From: CAZCQG01 sp964500775 | GTDB lineage: Bacteria > Campylobacterota > Campylobacteria > Campylobacterales > CAZCQG01 | Assembly (NCBI GenBank): GCA_964500775.1 | Contig: CAZCQG010000015.1 | Location: 1-48,708 of the forward strand | Length of the DNA: 48,708 nt | Direction of reading: 5' to 3' | Part shown: piece after piece, positions 1 to 7,605 of the stretch | Numbering within the stretch: position 1 is the first letter of the stretch | How the letters are laid out: each line of letters starts with the position of its first letter | Position numbers and translations under genes: made by a program | The notes under the pieces: generated by a model | The model's input: only the letters and a program-made list of their open reading frames with translations | Databases searched by the model: none | What the model was told of the DNA's origin: nothing

Positions 1-230
1 AATTTTTAAATTATCTCTTTAGTAGCGATCAAAAAAACGGCTCGTATGTCTTTAGTGACAAGGCAATCGTGTACGAAATATTGGAACAAAAGTTGCTCCC
101 GTTAACGAAATTATCAAAAAATGTCGAGTTCTTGGAAAACAACAGCCTCCAAATAAAACAAAAGCTCATAGAGCAAGCGTTTTTGGCTGATTTGCAGAAG
201 GATAGCGACATAGAAGTGTATATTAAGTAA
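1..230 (+). CDS. C-terminal end of a PpiD/SurA-like periplasmic peptidyl-prolyl isomerase (partial)
   Basis: The frame is open from base 3 and stops at TAA 228-230, giving 75 C-terminal residues; the start lies outside the window. The tail is hydrophilic, with a YEILEQKLLP stretch and a Lys/Asp-rich end. The identification rests mainly on context: in Campylobacterota the gene directly before ftsA-ftsZ is normally a membrane-anchored PpiD/SurA-type foldase (Cj0694 in C. jejuni, from memory), and such proteins end in this kind of sequence. No catalytic domain is visible here, so the function is inferred. The gap to ftsA is only 27 bases, so it is probably co-transcribed with the division genes. 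Confidence 0.5.
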   Translation, partial: FLNYLFSSDQKNGSYVFSDKAIVYEILEQKLLPLTKLSKNVEFLENNSLQIKQKLIEQAFLADLQKDSDIEVYIK

Positions 231-257
231 TCGCGGCACACAGGGAAGGGGTTTGAT

Positions 258-1619
258 TTGAATAAGACGATACTTGGGATAGACATCGGTACGACCAAGA
301 TTTGCGCGATTATTGCGGAGGTAAAAGAGGGGGAGCCGCATATAATCGGGACGGGGATTACCAAATCCCAAGGGTTAAAAAAAGGTGCGGTTACCAATAT
401 CGAACAAGCTAGCAGGGCTATAAAAGCTGCACTCAATGACGCTAAAAGGGTCGCGGGGACAAATATCAGCAAAGCGATCGTCTCCATCTCGGGCGCATAC
501 ACCCGGAGTCTCAATAGCAATGGAATCGTCAATATTCCAAACAACGAGATAGGAATCAAAGAGATAAACCGCGCGATGCAAACGGCTATTTACAATGCCA
601 ACATCTTGAACGAATACGAAGTGTTGCACGTCCTCCCGTACAATTTCAAAGTCGACGACCAAGACTTCATAGAAGACCCGCTAGGGATGAACGGCTCACG
701 GCTAGAGGTCTCCGCACATATCGTCACGGCGCAGAAATCGAGCCTCAATAATCTCAAAAAAGCGATAAAAGCCGCGGGGGTAGAGATAGAAAATATCATC
801 CTCTCCTCTTACGCCTCTGCCATCGCCGTCCTCAATAACGATGAAAAAGAACTCGGCGTAGTCTGCATCGATATGGGCGGTAGCACGTGCGAGCTGATGG
901 TGCATACGGGCAACTCTATGCGCTACAACGACTTTTTGGGTGTGGGGTCAAATCATATCACCAATGACCTCTCTATGGCACTCCATACGCCGCTAAGTGC
1001 CGCCGAAAAAGTAAAAACCGAATACGGTTCGCTTGTACGTAGTGACGATAACGGCGGCGATATGATAGAGCTACCGGTGATAGGGGATGATTCTTCGACG
1101 CACCAAGTGGCACTCGACATCGTCCAAAATGTCATCTACGCTAGAGCCGAAGAGACGTTGATGATACTTGCCAAGTCGCTTGAAAAAAGCGAACTCAAAG
1201 ACCTCATCGGTGCAGGAATCGTCCTCACCGGCGGGATGACCAAGCTAGAGGGCTTGCGCGAACTTGCAAGTGCGATATTTGACAATATTCCCGCACGTAT
1301 CGCCAAGCCAAAGGATATGGACGGGTTGTTTGAGAATCTCAAAGATCCTTCCTATGCTACGGCGATAGGGCTTATCTTGTACGGTGCGGGGTATTTTACC
1401 AATTACGAGATAGACAGTGAAAAAAAGGTCAGATTTAACGCAGAAAAAAATGACAACTTACAGAATCTAAGCACGGAACACAAAGATACGCATACCGAAG
1501 CGGAAGAGGACAGAGTCAAAATAAGACACGACCTCTCCAAAATCGCAGAAGTGAGAACCAAGGAAGGGGCAGGGGAAAAAGTATCTAAGTTTTGGACTTG
1601 GGTAAGGCATATGTTTTAA
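258..1619 (+). CDS. ftsA: Cell division protein FtsA
   Basis: FtsA is the actin-like ATPase that tethers FtsZ filaments to the inner membrane and recruits the divisome. The 453-residue product opens with the actin-fold phosphate-1 motif (GIDIGTTKICAII), has a second nucleotide-binding segment around residues 205-212 (CIDMGGST) and an adenosine-type motif near residue 324 (VLTGGMTKLEG). It ends with an aromatic/basic segment (SKFWTWVRHMF) that fits the amphipathic membrane-targeting helix. The start is TTG at 258, preceded by GGGAAGGGG at 243-251. ftsZ follows 20 bases after the stop, the usual pairing. The linker before the terminal helix is long and charged. Confidence 0.96.
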   Translation: MNKTILGIDIGTTKICAIIAEVKEGEPHIIGTGITKSQGLKKGAVTNIEQASRAIKAALNDAKRVAGTNISKAIVSISGAYTRSLNSNGIVNIPNNEIGIKEINRAMQTAIYNANILNEYEVLHVLPYNFKVDDQDFIEDPLGMNGSRLEVSAHIVTAQKSSLNNLKKAIKAAGVEIENIILSSYASAIAVLNNDEKELGVVCIDMGGSTCELMVHTGNSMRYNDFLGVGSNHITNDLSMALHTPLSAAEKVKTEYGSLVRSDDNGGDMIELPVIGDDSSTHQVALDIVQNVIYARAEETLMILAKSLEKSELKDLIGAGIVLTGGMTKLEGLRELASAIFDNIPARIAKPKDMDGLFENLKDPSYATAIGLILYGAGYFTNYEIDSEKKVRFNAEKNDNLQNLSTEHKDTHTEAEEDRVKIRHDLSKIAEVRTKEGAGEKVSKFWTWVRHMF

Positions 1620-1639
1620 AGCAAAACAAGGGGAAGATG

Positions 1640-2800
1640 ATGGAAATTACAATAGAAGAGAGCCGCTCTCACAACTTTGGCGCAAAAATCAAAGTCGTAG
1701 GTGTCGGCGGCGGCGGCGGCAATATGATAAGCCATATAATTAATAGCGGCGGTACTCACCCCGATATAGAGCTGATACTTGCCAACACGGATGCCCAAGC
1801 ACTCCACGCAAGCAAAGCTACCCACAAGATCCAACTCGGCACAAAGCTCACGAAAGGGCTAGGTGCGGGTATGCGTCCCGATACGGGCAAAGAGGCGGCA
1901 TTGGAGAGCTATGAGGATATAAAACATCTACTCGAAGGAGCAGACCTTGTTTTCATCGCCGCGGGACTAGGCGGAGGGACGGGTACGGGAGCAGCCCCCG
2001 TCATCGCTCAAGCGGCAAAAGACATCGGCGCGCTCACCGTTTCGGTTGTGACAAAACCTTTTAGATTCGAAGGGGGAAGGCGCTCCAAGCTTGCCGACCA
2101 AGGATTGGGAGAGCTGAAAAAAGAGAGTGATAGCATCGTCGTCATACCAAACGACAAGCTCCTCTCCGTCATCGAAAAAGGGCTAGGAATCAAAGACAGC
2201 TTCCGAATCGTAGATGACGTACTCGGACGTGCAGTCAACGGTATGAGCGGCATCATATTGATGCACGGCGAAAACGACATCAACGTCGACTTTGCCGATG
2301 TCAAGACCGTGATGAGCCACAGAGGTCTCGCACTTATGGGTATCGGTGAAAGCAGCGGCTCAAATGCTGCATACGATGCGATAAAAAGTGCCGTAGAATC
2401 ACCGCTATTTGACAATATGTCCATAAGCGGCGCGATGGGCGTACTCGTACACTTCCAAATGCACCCCAAATACCCGCTTTATGAGATAAGCGATGCGATG
2501 GAGATCGTAGAAGAGGCCGCGGATGCACAAGCGGATGTCATATTCGGAACGACTACGAATGAGAATATGCCCGAAGATTCCATACTTGTCACTATCGTCG
2601 CTACGGGCTTTGAAAAAGAGCTGATAAAACCCGATAGCGTCAATAACGGAAGCGGTTTATTGCGACTTTCCTCACAAGACAATCTTTTCTCTAGCGAAGA
2701 GAAACGCGAAAAAAAGGTCAGAATGGTAAGCGGCGGCGATTATAGCGGCAATGAGGACATCCTAGACGTGCCGACTTTTATCCGAAGGCAGATGGATTAA
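1640..2800 (+). CDS. ftsZ: Cell division protein FtsZ
   Basis: FtsZ is the tubulin-like GTPase that forms the cytokinetic ring. The GTP-binding glycine-rich loops are visible: GVGGGGGNM near the N-terminus and the tubulin signature GLGGGTGTGAAP around residue 110. The C-terminal peptide DVPTFIRRQMD is the conserved tail that binds FtsA. The frame is open from 1592, inside ftsA, but the likely start is ATG 1640, six bases after AAGGGG at 1628-1633; an adjacent ATG at 1637 would leave almost no spacing. From 1640 the protein has 386 residues, a normal length. It follows ftsA and is probably translated from the same mRNA. Confidence 0.97.
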   Translation: MEITIEESRSHNFGAKIKVVGVGGGGGNMISHIINSGGTHPDIELILANTDAQALHASKATHKIQLGTKLTKGLGAGMRPDTGKEAALESYEDIKHLLEGADLVFIAAGLGGGTGTGAAPVIAQAAKDIGALTVSVVTKPFRFEGGRRSKLADQGLGELKKESDSIVVIPNDKLLSVIEKGLGIKDSFRIVDDVLGRAVNGMSGIILMHGENDINVDFADVKTVMSHRGLALMGIGESSGSNAAYDAIKSAVESPLFDNMSISGAMGVLVHFQMHPKYPLYEISDAMEIVEEAADAQADVIFGTTTNENMPEDSILVTIVATGFEKELIKPDSVNNGSGLLRLSSQDNLFSSEEKREKKVRMVSGGDYSGNEDILDVPTFIRRQMD

Positions 2801-2850
2801 TCCTCTCCTTCATCCCCTTCCCCATCATACTCTCTTGATACCCATTCGCA

Positions 2851-3405
2851 ATGTTTGAAATACTCATCTTAGCCGTCGGTCTCTCTATGGACGCCTTTGC
2901 CGTCTCCATCGCATTAGGTGCAAAAGGAGCGGAAGATACGAAAAAAATTGCGCTCAAAGCAGGGGTTCTCTTTGGATTTTTTCAAGCGTTTATGCCATTG
3001 GTGGGCTATCTCGCAGGTAAAGGACTTGATGAATATATCGCAAGTTTCGATCACTGGATAGCATTCTTTTTATTATTGGCGATAGGTGCAAAAATGATCT
3101 ACGAATCTTTTGAAGAAGAGCTAGAAGAGTCTCTATCAAAAATCTCCGATAAACTCTTGCTAACCCTAGCTATCGCAACAAGCATCGATGCTATGGCGGC
3201 AGGATTCTCTCTCACGCTTTTTCAAATACCCGTTCTTGTCTCTTTGCTTATGATAGGGCTCACGACATTTATCTTTAGCTACGCGGGAGTTTTTATAGGA
3301 AAAAAAGGCGGGGGCTTTCTAGAAAACAAAGCCGAATTCCTCGGAGGAATCATCCTTATAGTAATAGGAGCCAAGATACTCGTAGAGCATCTTGCAAACG
3401 GCTAG
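2851..3405 (+). CDS. mntP: Manganese efflux pump MntP
   Basis: This 184-residue integral membrane protein of the MntP (YebN) family exports Mn2+ across the inner membrane. Family hallmarks are the first helix VGLSMDAFAVSIALG and the internally duplicated counterpart IATSIDAMAAGFSLTL, both with conserved Asp in the membrane, from the two-fold repeat. About six transmembrane segments can be drawn. It lies 50 bases after ftsZ with no evident terminator between, so partial co-transcription is possible. I see no yybP-ykoY-type Mn riboswitch in the short gap. Its last four bases overlap the stop of a small convergent lipoprotein gene. Confidence 0.93.
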   Translation: MFEILILAVGLSMDAFAVSIALGAKGAEDTKKIALKAGVLFGFFQAFMPLVGYLAGKGLDEYIASFDHWIAFFLLLAIGAKMIYESFEEELEESLSKISDKLLLTLAIATSIDAMAAGFSLTLFQIPVLVSLLMIGLTTFIFSYAGVFIGKKGGGFLENKAEFLGGIILIVIGAKILVEHLANG

Positions 3406-3554
3406 TCTTCCGTCTTTTCTTTTACGTACGTCGCCCCTTCATTTACTTTCTCTTTGCTCCACTCGTACGCATCGGAGCTATCTTTTTTCACTCCGTTCCA
3501 AGTTGCACAACCGCCGAACAATACCGCCAGCAACACTATCAAACCAAATCGCAT
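3402..3554 (-). CDS. Small entericidin-like lipoprotein (50 residues)
   Basis: A 50-codon minus-strand frame starts at ATG 3554 after AAGGAG. It encodes MRFGLIVLLAVLFGGCATW followed by a short hydrophilic tail rich in Lys, Glu and Asp. The N-terminus is a textbook lipoprotein signal with lipobox FGGC, making Cys16 the lipidated residue. The length and the Trp-Asn-Gly-Val-Lys-Lys-Asp segment after the Cys resemble entericidin A/B-type small lipoproteins. It lies 10 bases after the peptidase gene at 3565-4851, so both are probably in one operon. Its stop overlaps the stop of mntP tail to tail. The lipoprotein nature is clear; the entericidin assignment and any role in envelope stress are inference. 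Confidence 0.75.
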   Translation of the reverse strand: MRFGLIVLLAVLFGGCATWNGVKKDSSDAYEWSKEKVNEGATYVKEKTED

Positions 3555-3564
3555 TCAAACTCCT

Positions 3565-4851
3565 TTAAATAAATCGTGCAGCGACCATACCGCAAAAACT
3601 TCCGTTATTATAAAACTCGATTCTATAAATTTTCTCATCGTTATCAATTGAAAATCGCTCTAAAATATCCCCTTTTTTTACGACAATACCGTCTTGGGAA
3701 TCTTTATTTTTCGTCACCAAACCGATGATATTGACCCGAAATTTATCATCTTTTTTCACTTGAAAACTTTTTGTCACATCGATAATTTCCCCAAATGAGA
3801 CGAATCGCTCCTTGCCATCAACAGTAAAAAGCGCACCCGTATCATCGCAATTACTTTTAAAATATTGCGGATAGAGTTTTGCAAGAGAGATATTTCCCAC
3901 CATGATCTCATAATATTTCCCTCTATCTTTCACTCCGCCGAGCGGATGGGTAAAACTAAAATTATTATCCTCTTTTGCCATCGGAACATATCGCAAAACG
4001 GAGCGAATGTCACTTAAAGGAAGTGTGATATTTCCGTTTATACACACTTCGCCGAAATCTTTGAGCCGCTCTTGAACATTCTCCAAAGTCAACTCAAAAC
4101 TCCGCTCATATTTTATCCCCATCACCCCCATAAGCTCCTCGATGGATTTGAGTTGATAGTAGACTTTTTGATCGAGTTCTTGTATGTTTTTGCTCGTCTC
4201 AATCGCAAGAGCGGGTTTGAGATTGGTGATCGCAAAATAGGTCAAAGACATCTGCATCTCTTCGTCTTTGAATTTCGTGTTGGTATTTTTGACACCGAAG
4301 CTATGGTGCTCTTTGGAGAGGTCGCTATTGAGATTCCCGCTGATTTTTGAAGCGATCTCATCAAGATTGCCGAATTTTACGTCATCAATACTTTTTTGAT
4401 CAATAATGTATGCTTGTCCCCAAGCCTTGGGATTAAAAATCGCACTTTCCCACGAAGCACGATAAAATCCGTGTCCGTCGTGAAGGTTGATGACGAAATC
4501 CACCCCTTTATCTAATATGAGTTTTTTTATGTCTGAAACTATCTCAAAATCGGGGTCATTTTGTTTGATCTCGGAAAATTTTCTGTTCATATCGCCGTAG
4601 ATTCCGCGCTTATCTTCGAGCAAACTGTCAAAATTGAGATTGGGTACGACCCAAATCCCCCCTTCTTTTATCTTGTAGTACTTTATCAAAAATGCCGGAG
4701 CAAAATAGCCGCCGGGTTCATTCCCGTGAATACCGCCTATTACAAGTAAGCGGTTTGTGCTTTGATTGGAATCCATCTTATAGAGATCAAAATGTCTATT
4801 TGCGGAGAAGAGTGAAACGATACACAGCAGAATCAATAGCAAAATTCTCAA
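3565..4851 (-). CDS. pgp1: Pgp1/Csd4-type peptidoglycan DL-carboxypeptidase (M14/M99 family)
   Basis: A 428-residue periplasmic metallopeptidase starting at TTG 4851 after GGAGGA, with signal peptide MRILLLILLCIVSLFSA. The zinc site is visible as GGIHGNEPGG (HxxE near residues 41-44) and a later His in INLHDGHGF. Length and layout match Campylobacter Pgp1 and Helicobacter Csd4 (about 430-440 residues), which trim tripeptide stems in peptidoglycan and are needed for helical shape. As I recall, Csd4 has Gln in place of the first zinc-ligand His; here the position is His, as in standard M14 enzymes. A curved or helical cell is suggested but not proven. The small lipoprotein gene follows closely. 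Confidence 0.85.
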   Translation of the reverse strand: MRILLLILLCIVSLFSANRHFDLYKMDSNQSTNRLLVIGGIHGNEPGGYFAPAFLIKYYKIKEGGIWVVPNLNFDSLLEDKRGIYGDMNRKFSEIKQNDPDFEIVSDIKKLILDKGVDFVINLHDGHGFYRASWESAIFNPKAWGQAYIIDQKSIDDVKFGNLDEIASKISGNLNSDLSKEHHSFGVKNTNTKFKDEEMQMSLTYFAITNLKPALAIETSKNIQELDQKVYYQLKSIEELMGVMGIKYERSFELTLENVQERLKDFGEVCINGNITLPLSDIRSVLRYVPMAKEDNNFSFTHPLGGVKDRGKYYEIMVGNISLAKLYPQYFKSNCDDTGALFTVDGKERFVSFGEIIDVTKSFQVKKDDKFRVNIIGLVTKNKDSQDGIVVKKGDILERFSIDNDEKIYRIEFYNNGSFCGMVAARFI

Positions 4852-4880
4852 AGACTTCCTCCACGTTTGATAAAAGAATT

Positions 4881-4886
4881 ATTATA
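4881..4886 (-). promoter_or_regulatory. -10 element of the pgp1 promoter
   Basis: On the minus strand this reads TATAAT, preceded by TG and an A/T-rich stretch, and it lies 29 bases before the TTG start of the carboxypeptidase gene. Campylobacterota sigma-70 promoters often have a good -10 box and no clear -35, as here. Confidence 0.55.
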
Positions 4887-4906
4887 CAAAAACAACGTAA
4901 AAGAAA

Positions 4907-4921
4907 TGGAACAATTAATGC
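4907..4921 (+). promoter_or_regulatory. Sigma-54 (RpoN) promoter of the flagellin-like gene
   Basis: TGGAACAATTAATGC has GG at 4908-4909 and GC at 4920-4921 separated by exactly ten bases, followed by a T-rich run (TTTTT). This matches the -24/-12 pattern and the TGGAAC-type -24 box typical of Campylobacter RpoN promoters. The predicted transcript start, about a dozen bases downstream, leaves roughly 30 bases of leader with an AGGGAGAAAGG ribosome site before ATG 4965. In this phylum sigma-54 drives middle flagellar genes, which agrees with the gene that follows. Confidence 0.75.
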
Positions 4922-4964
4922 TTTTTATCCTTGAAATCCCCGTATATAGGGAGAAAGGACGCTA

Positions 4965-5624
4965 ATGGTAAAACTCAATACGTCAAATACCTATGCCGCT
5001 TTTATGCAAAATAGACTCGGTATCCAAAACGACGTGATCAAGGATGAAGGAAAAAGAGAGGGTGCTCTATCGACGCAAGCAGAGGAGGTTGTCTCGCTCT
5101 CAAGCAAAAACAAAGTCGATATAAGTAGTTACGGCACGGGTATGAAAAATGCCAACGAAACCATCGGTGCTATCCAAAGCGCCGAAGTGGCACTCAATAA
5201 AATCGGTAAGCACGTACAAAAGCTCACCGAACTCTCCAATGCTTATAACAACGCATACAACGATCCCGATGGGAGAGAAGCGTTGGCAAAAGAGGGAAAA
5301 GCGGTGAAAGAAGAAATTAATGCACTCATCGAGAATTCGAAATTTATGCAAAAAAATCTCTTCAATAACAACATCGGGACAAATATCAACGGTCAAAACT
5401 TTAGAGTGGTGGTCGAAATGGAAGGCGTATCAAATATCAAAGTCGGAAACTTGGGGGAGATTCACGATCTAGATACAAAGATACAAAACAGCAAAAGTGA
5501 CCTGAAATCGGTTTTGCAAGAGATAAGCAATGCGGTGTCAAATACCGCGACGGTAGCAAATAATACGGAAGGAGCGTACGATTTCGATAATTTCGATTCG
5601 GATCTTTTCAAATCAATGATGTAA
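4965..5624 (+). CDS. Short flagellin-like protein (FlaC-like candidate)
   Basis: The 219-residue product has features of flagellin N-terminal helices: an Asn/Ala/Gln-rich amphipathic helix (NANETIGAIQSAEVALNKIG), then a KLTELSNAYNNAYND segment like the flagellin D1 motif QRLNELAVQAAN, and a short C-terminal helix with SNAVSNTATVANN. It is much shorter than a filament flagellin (about 500 residues) and lacks a variable surface domain. That fits the size of secreted FlaC of Campylobacter or a minor filament/hook-associated protein. A good sigma-54 promoter lies just upstream. No other flagellar genes adjoin it, and it lacks the canonical flagellin N-terminus, so secretion or filament incorporation is uncertain. 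Confidence 0.6.
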   Translation: MVKLNTSNTYAAFMQNRLGIQNDVIKDEGKREGALSTQAEEVVSLSSKNKVDISSYGTGMKNANETIGAIQSAEVALNKIGKHVQKLTELSNAYNNAYNDPDGREALAKEGKAVKEEINALIENSKFMQKNLFNNNIGTNINGQNFRVVVEMEGVSNIKVGNLGEIHDLDTKIQNSKSDLKSVLQEISNAVSNTATVANNTEGAYDFDNFDSDLFKSMM

Positions 5625-5657
5625 AACAGACTTTCATCAAAACAACAGGGGGAATTG

Positions 5658-5753
5658 ATGACTTTGATAGAATCGTTTGTGTTACTTAGCATTTCATCGC
5701 TAGTGACACTGATATACAGCTATATGTTTTTCAAAAGTAGCGAAGAAGCCTAA
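5658..5753 (+). CDS. Possible 31-residue single-span membrane peptide
   Basis: A short frame starts at ATG 5658 after the strong ribosome site AGGGGGA at 5647-5653 and ends TAA 5751-5753. The peptide has one hydrophobic segment (ESFVLLSISSLVTLIYSYMF) followed by KSSEEA, a typical layout for small membrane subunits. It lies 33 bases after the flagellin-like gene and could be read from the same sigma-54 transcript. Its stop overlaps that of the convergent small membrane protein gene by four bases. I recognise no family; the ribosome site is the main argument that it is translated. Confidence 0.4.
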   Translation: MTLIESFVLLSISSLVTLIYSYMFFKSSEEA

Positions 5754-5983
5754 TTTTCTTCGCGCTTTTTGAATCTCTTTAAAATCGGATGCAATAGTAA
5801 GCGGATAAGCAAAAATAAGATGTAGCCGCCTACAGCCCCGAGTAAATGCCAAAAATGGAAAAACACGCTTGGATCTGAAAGGATAATACCGAGCCGTGCA
5901 AAAAACTCTTCTTTATGCATTAATACGCCAAAAAACACAAATATCACCACAAAATACAACAACTCTTTTGCTATTTTATTCAC
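5750..5983 (-). CDS. Small two-helix membrane protein of unknown function
   Basis: The 77-residue product starts at GTG 5983 with GAGG six bases before it. It has two hydrophobic spans, LLYFVVIFVFFGVLMH and a longer one around LLGAVGGYILFLLIRLLL, joined by a loop with EEFFARLG, and a basic C-terminus (KRFKKREEN). I do not recognise the family. It lies downstream of the SQR gene on the same strand but behind a hairpin that should end most SQR transcripts, so it may be weakly co-expressed or have its own promoter. Confidence 0.6.
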   Translation of the reverse strand: MNKIAKELLYFVVIFVFFGVLMHKEEFFARLGIILSDPSVFFHFWHLLGAVGGYILFLLIRLLLHPILKRFKKREEN

Positions 5984-6022
5984 ACCAAGACCTCTAAAAA
6001 AGTTTTTGAAGATGAAGAAGAA

Positions 6023-6050
6023 TTGACAAAGGGAGAAAACCCTTTGTCAA
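6023..6050 (-). terminator. Hairpin terminator after the SQR gene
   Basis: TTGACAAAGGG at 6023-6033 and CCCTTTGTCAA at 6040-6050 form a perfect 11-bp stem with a 6-base loop, just after the SQR stop. On the minus strand the stem is followed by a pyrimidine-rich TTCTTC run rather than a pure U tract, so it may be a moderate terminator or an mRNA-stabilising 3' hairpin. Confidence 0.7.
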
Positions 6051-6060
6051 ATTGAAGAAA

Positions 6061-7482
6061 TTACGCTCTACCTGCCAACATTCCGTACATTGTCATAGGT
6101 TTCAACATATAAACTTTCATCACCCAGTATATCCATCTTGCTTTTGTAGGATCAAGCGGGAATGAAGGTGTAGGCTCTTTTGACCAGTCAAACTCTAGCA
6201 ATGCAACCTTGCCGTAATCTACGATCAAAGGACAAACGGTATAACCGCCGTATTTAGCATCGAGTGATTTTCCTTCCATAGCTGCCACGAGGTTTTCACA
6301 CATTACTTTATATTGTTTTCTAATCGAACCTCCGGTTTTACCCATCGGGATACCTGCAACGTCGCCTAGACCGAATACATTCGCATATCTTGCGTGTTGC
6401 AAAGTCTCTTTATTGAGTTCTACCCAACCGCCTGCAGCAGCTGATCCTTTTTGCCAAGCGAGCGGTGAGTTTTTTACCACATCAGGAGCACTCATAGGAG
6501 GGGTAACGTGAATAAAATCGTAATCCATTACCACTTCATCCACTTTATCAATCATAGTGTATTCTTTAAGAATCTCGTCGTACTCGCCTTTTACTTGGTA
6601 TTTAGAAGTAAATGTCGCTTTTTTTGCATCCGTATCGATAGCGGTGAGATTGTGTTTGAACTTCCAGTTCATCCCTCTCTCTTTATACCATCCCTCGATC
6701 GCTTCAGCATATTGTTTTACACCGAACATCGCACCGCCGTTAGGGCAGAATGTCGTGTTGATTTTGTCTCTGTTGCCTGTTTTTCTTGCATATCCGTCTG
6801 TTAGGAATTGGATTTTTTTAGGAGCACCGCCGCATTTGATCGGAGTAGCAGGGTCTGTAAATAGCGCTTCACCGCCTTTGTTTACAAATTCTTGCATTTG
6901 TCCCCATGTTTTTCTCGCACCCTCAAGGAAGTAGATGGAAGCAACACCGTTTTGACCTATTTTGTCTTGTGAAAGACCGTTTACCGCACCGTAATTCAAT
7001 TGCAATCCCGTAGCAACTACCAAGAAATCGTAGCTGATTTTTTGACCGCTTGTAGTGACTACGTAGTTTTCATCGGGATTAAACTCGGTTACATACTCTT
7101 TTACCCAGTTTACGCCGCTTGGGATAAAGTCAGCTCTTTTAAAAGAGACATCATCAGGTCCATACACGCCGCTGGCTATAAGAGTGTATCCCGGTTGATA
7201 ATCTACGACATCGCCGCCATCAATTATCGTAATATCTGGGTTGCTTAACATACCTGAGAGTTTAGCGGCTACGGAGATACCCGCAAGTCCGGCACCTACG
7301 ATTACGATTTTCCCTTTCGCACCGCTAGCGGCATACGCTTCGGTAGCGGCAGAAGCTTGTGTAGCTGCACCCATCATTGCTGCTGCACCGCCTACAGACA
7401 TAAACTTCAACATATCTCTTCTGCTGATACCTTGCTCTTTTGCCATTTCGATGACTTGTTCGATCTCTTTTTCTAGTTTCAA
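6061..7482 (-). CDS. sqr: Sulfide:quinone oxidoreductase, human SQOR-like (type II) with Tat signal
   Basis: This FAD flavoprotein oxidises sulfide and passes electrons to the quinone pool. The 473-residue product begins with a long n-region and the twin-arginine motif SRRDMLKF (residues 20-27) followed by an Ala-rich stretch, so it should be exported folded. The FAD dinucleotide fold is KIVIVGAGLAGIS at 58-70. Two redox cysteines match human SQOR: Cys217 in PIKCGGAPKK and Cys417 in YTVCPLIVDYG. The C-terminal Trp/Tyr-rich amphipathic part (WIYWVMKVYMLKP) fits membrane binding. Start is TTG 7482 with AAGGAG six bases before. It stands alone between recJ and a terminator, so it is probably monocistronic. 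It could also act on polysulfide; the two cysteines argue against a simple NADH dehydrogenase. Confidence 0.9.
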   Translation of the reverse strand: MKLEKEIEQVIEMAKEQGISRRDMLKFMSVGGAAAMMGAATQASAATEAYAASGAKGKIVIVGAGLAGISVAAKLSGMLSNPDITIIDGGDVVDYQPGYTLIASGVYGPDDVSFKRADFIPSGVNWVKEYVTEFNPDENYVVTTSGQKISYDFLVVATGLQLNYGAVNGLSQDKIGQNGVASIYFLEGARKTWGQMQEFVNKGGEALFTDPATPIKCGGAPKKIQFLTDGYARKTGNRDKINTTFCPNGGAMFGVKQYAEAIEGWYKERGMNWKFKHNLTAIDTDAKKATFTSKYQVKGEYDEILKEYTMIDKVDEVVMDYDFIHVTPPMSAPDVVKNSPLAWQKGSAAAGGWVELNKETLQHARYANVFGLGDVAGIPMGKTGGSIRKQYKVMCENLVAAMEGKSLDAKYGGYTVCPLIVDYGKVALLEFDWSKEPTPSFPLDPTKARWIYWVMKVYMLKPMTMYGMLAGRA

Positions 7483-7546
7483 AGGTTGCTCCTTGCTAAT
7501 TTTAGTGTTATCGCAAAAAGCATAACATACAAAAAATAACTGAAAG

Positions 7547-7559
7547 CTTAATCATTAAG
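7547..7559. promoter_or_regulatory. 13-bp palindrome upstream of the SQR gene
   Basis: CTTAATCATTAAG is a perfect palindrome around a central C. It lies 64 bases before the SQR start and about 17 bases upstream of a weak -10-like hexamer (TATGTT on the minus strand, 7529-7524), that is, over the -35 region. It could bind a regulator of sulfide oxidation. A short AT-rich palindrome can occur by chance, so confidence is modest. Confidence 0.3.
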
Positions 7560-7605
7560 TATTTGTTTTATTAATGTTACTAAAGGGAAGAATTTTTACC
7601 TTAGC

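Noticed and set aside
3454..3651. 65-codon plus-strand frame.
   Set aside because: It lies opposite the lipoprotein gene and the end of the peptidase gene; no ribosome site and no recognisable product.
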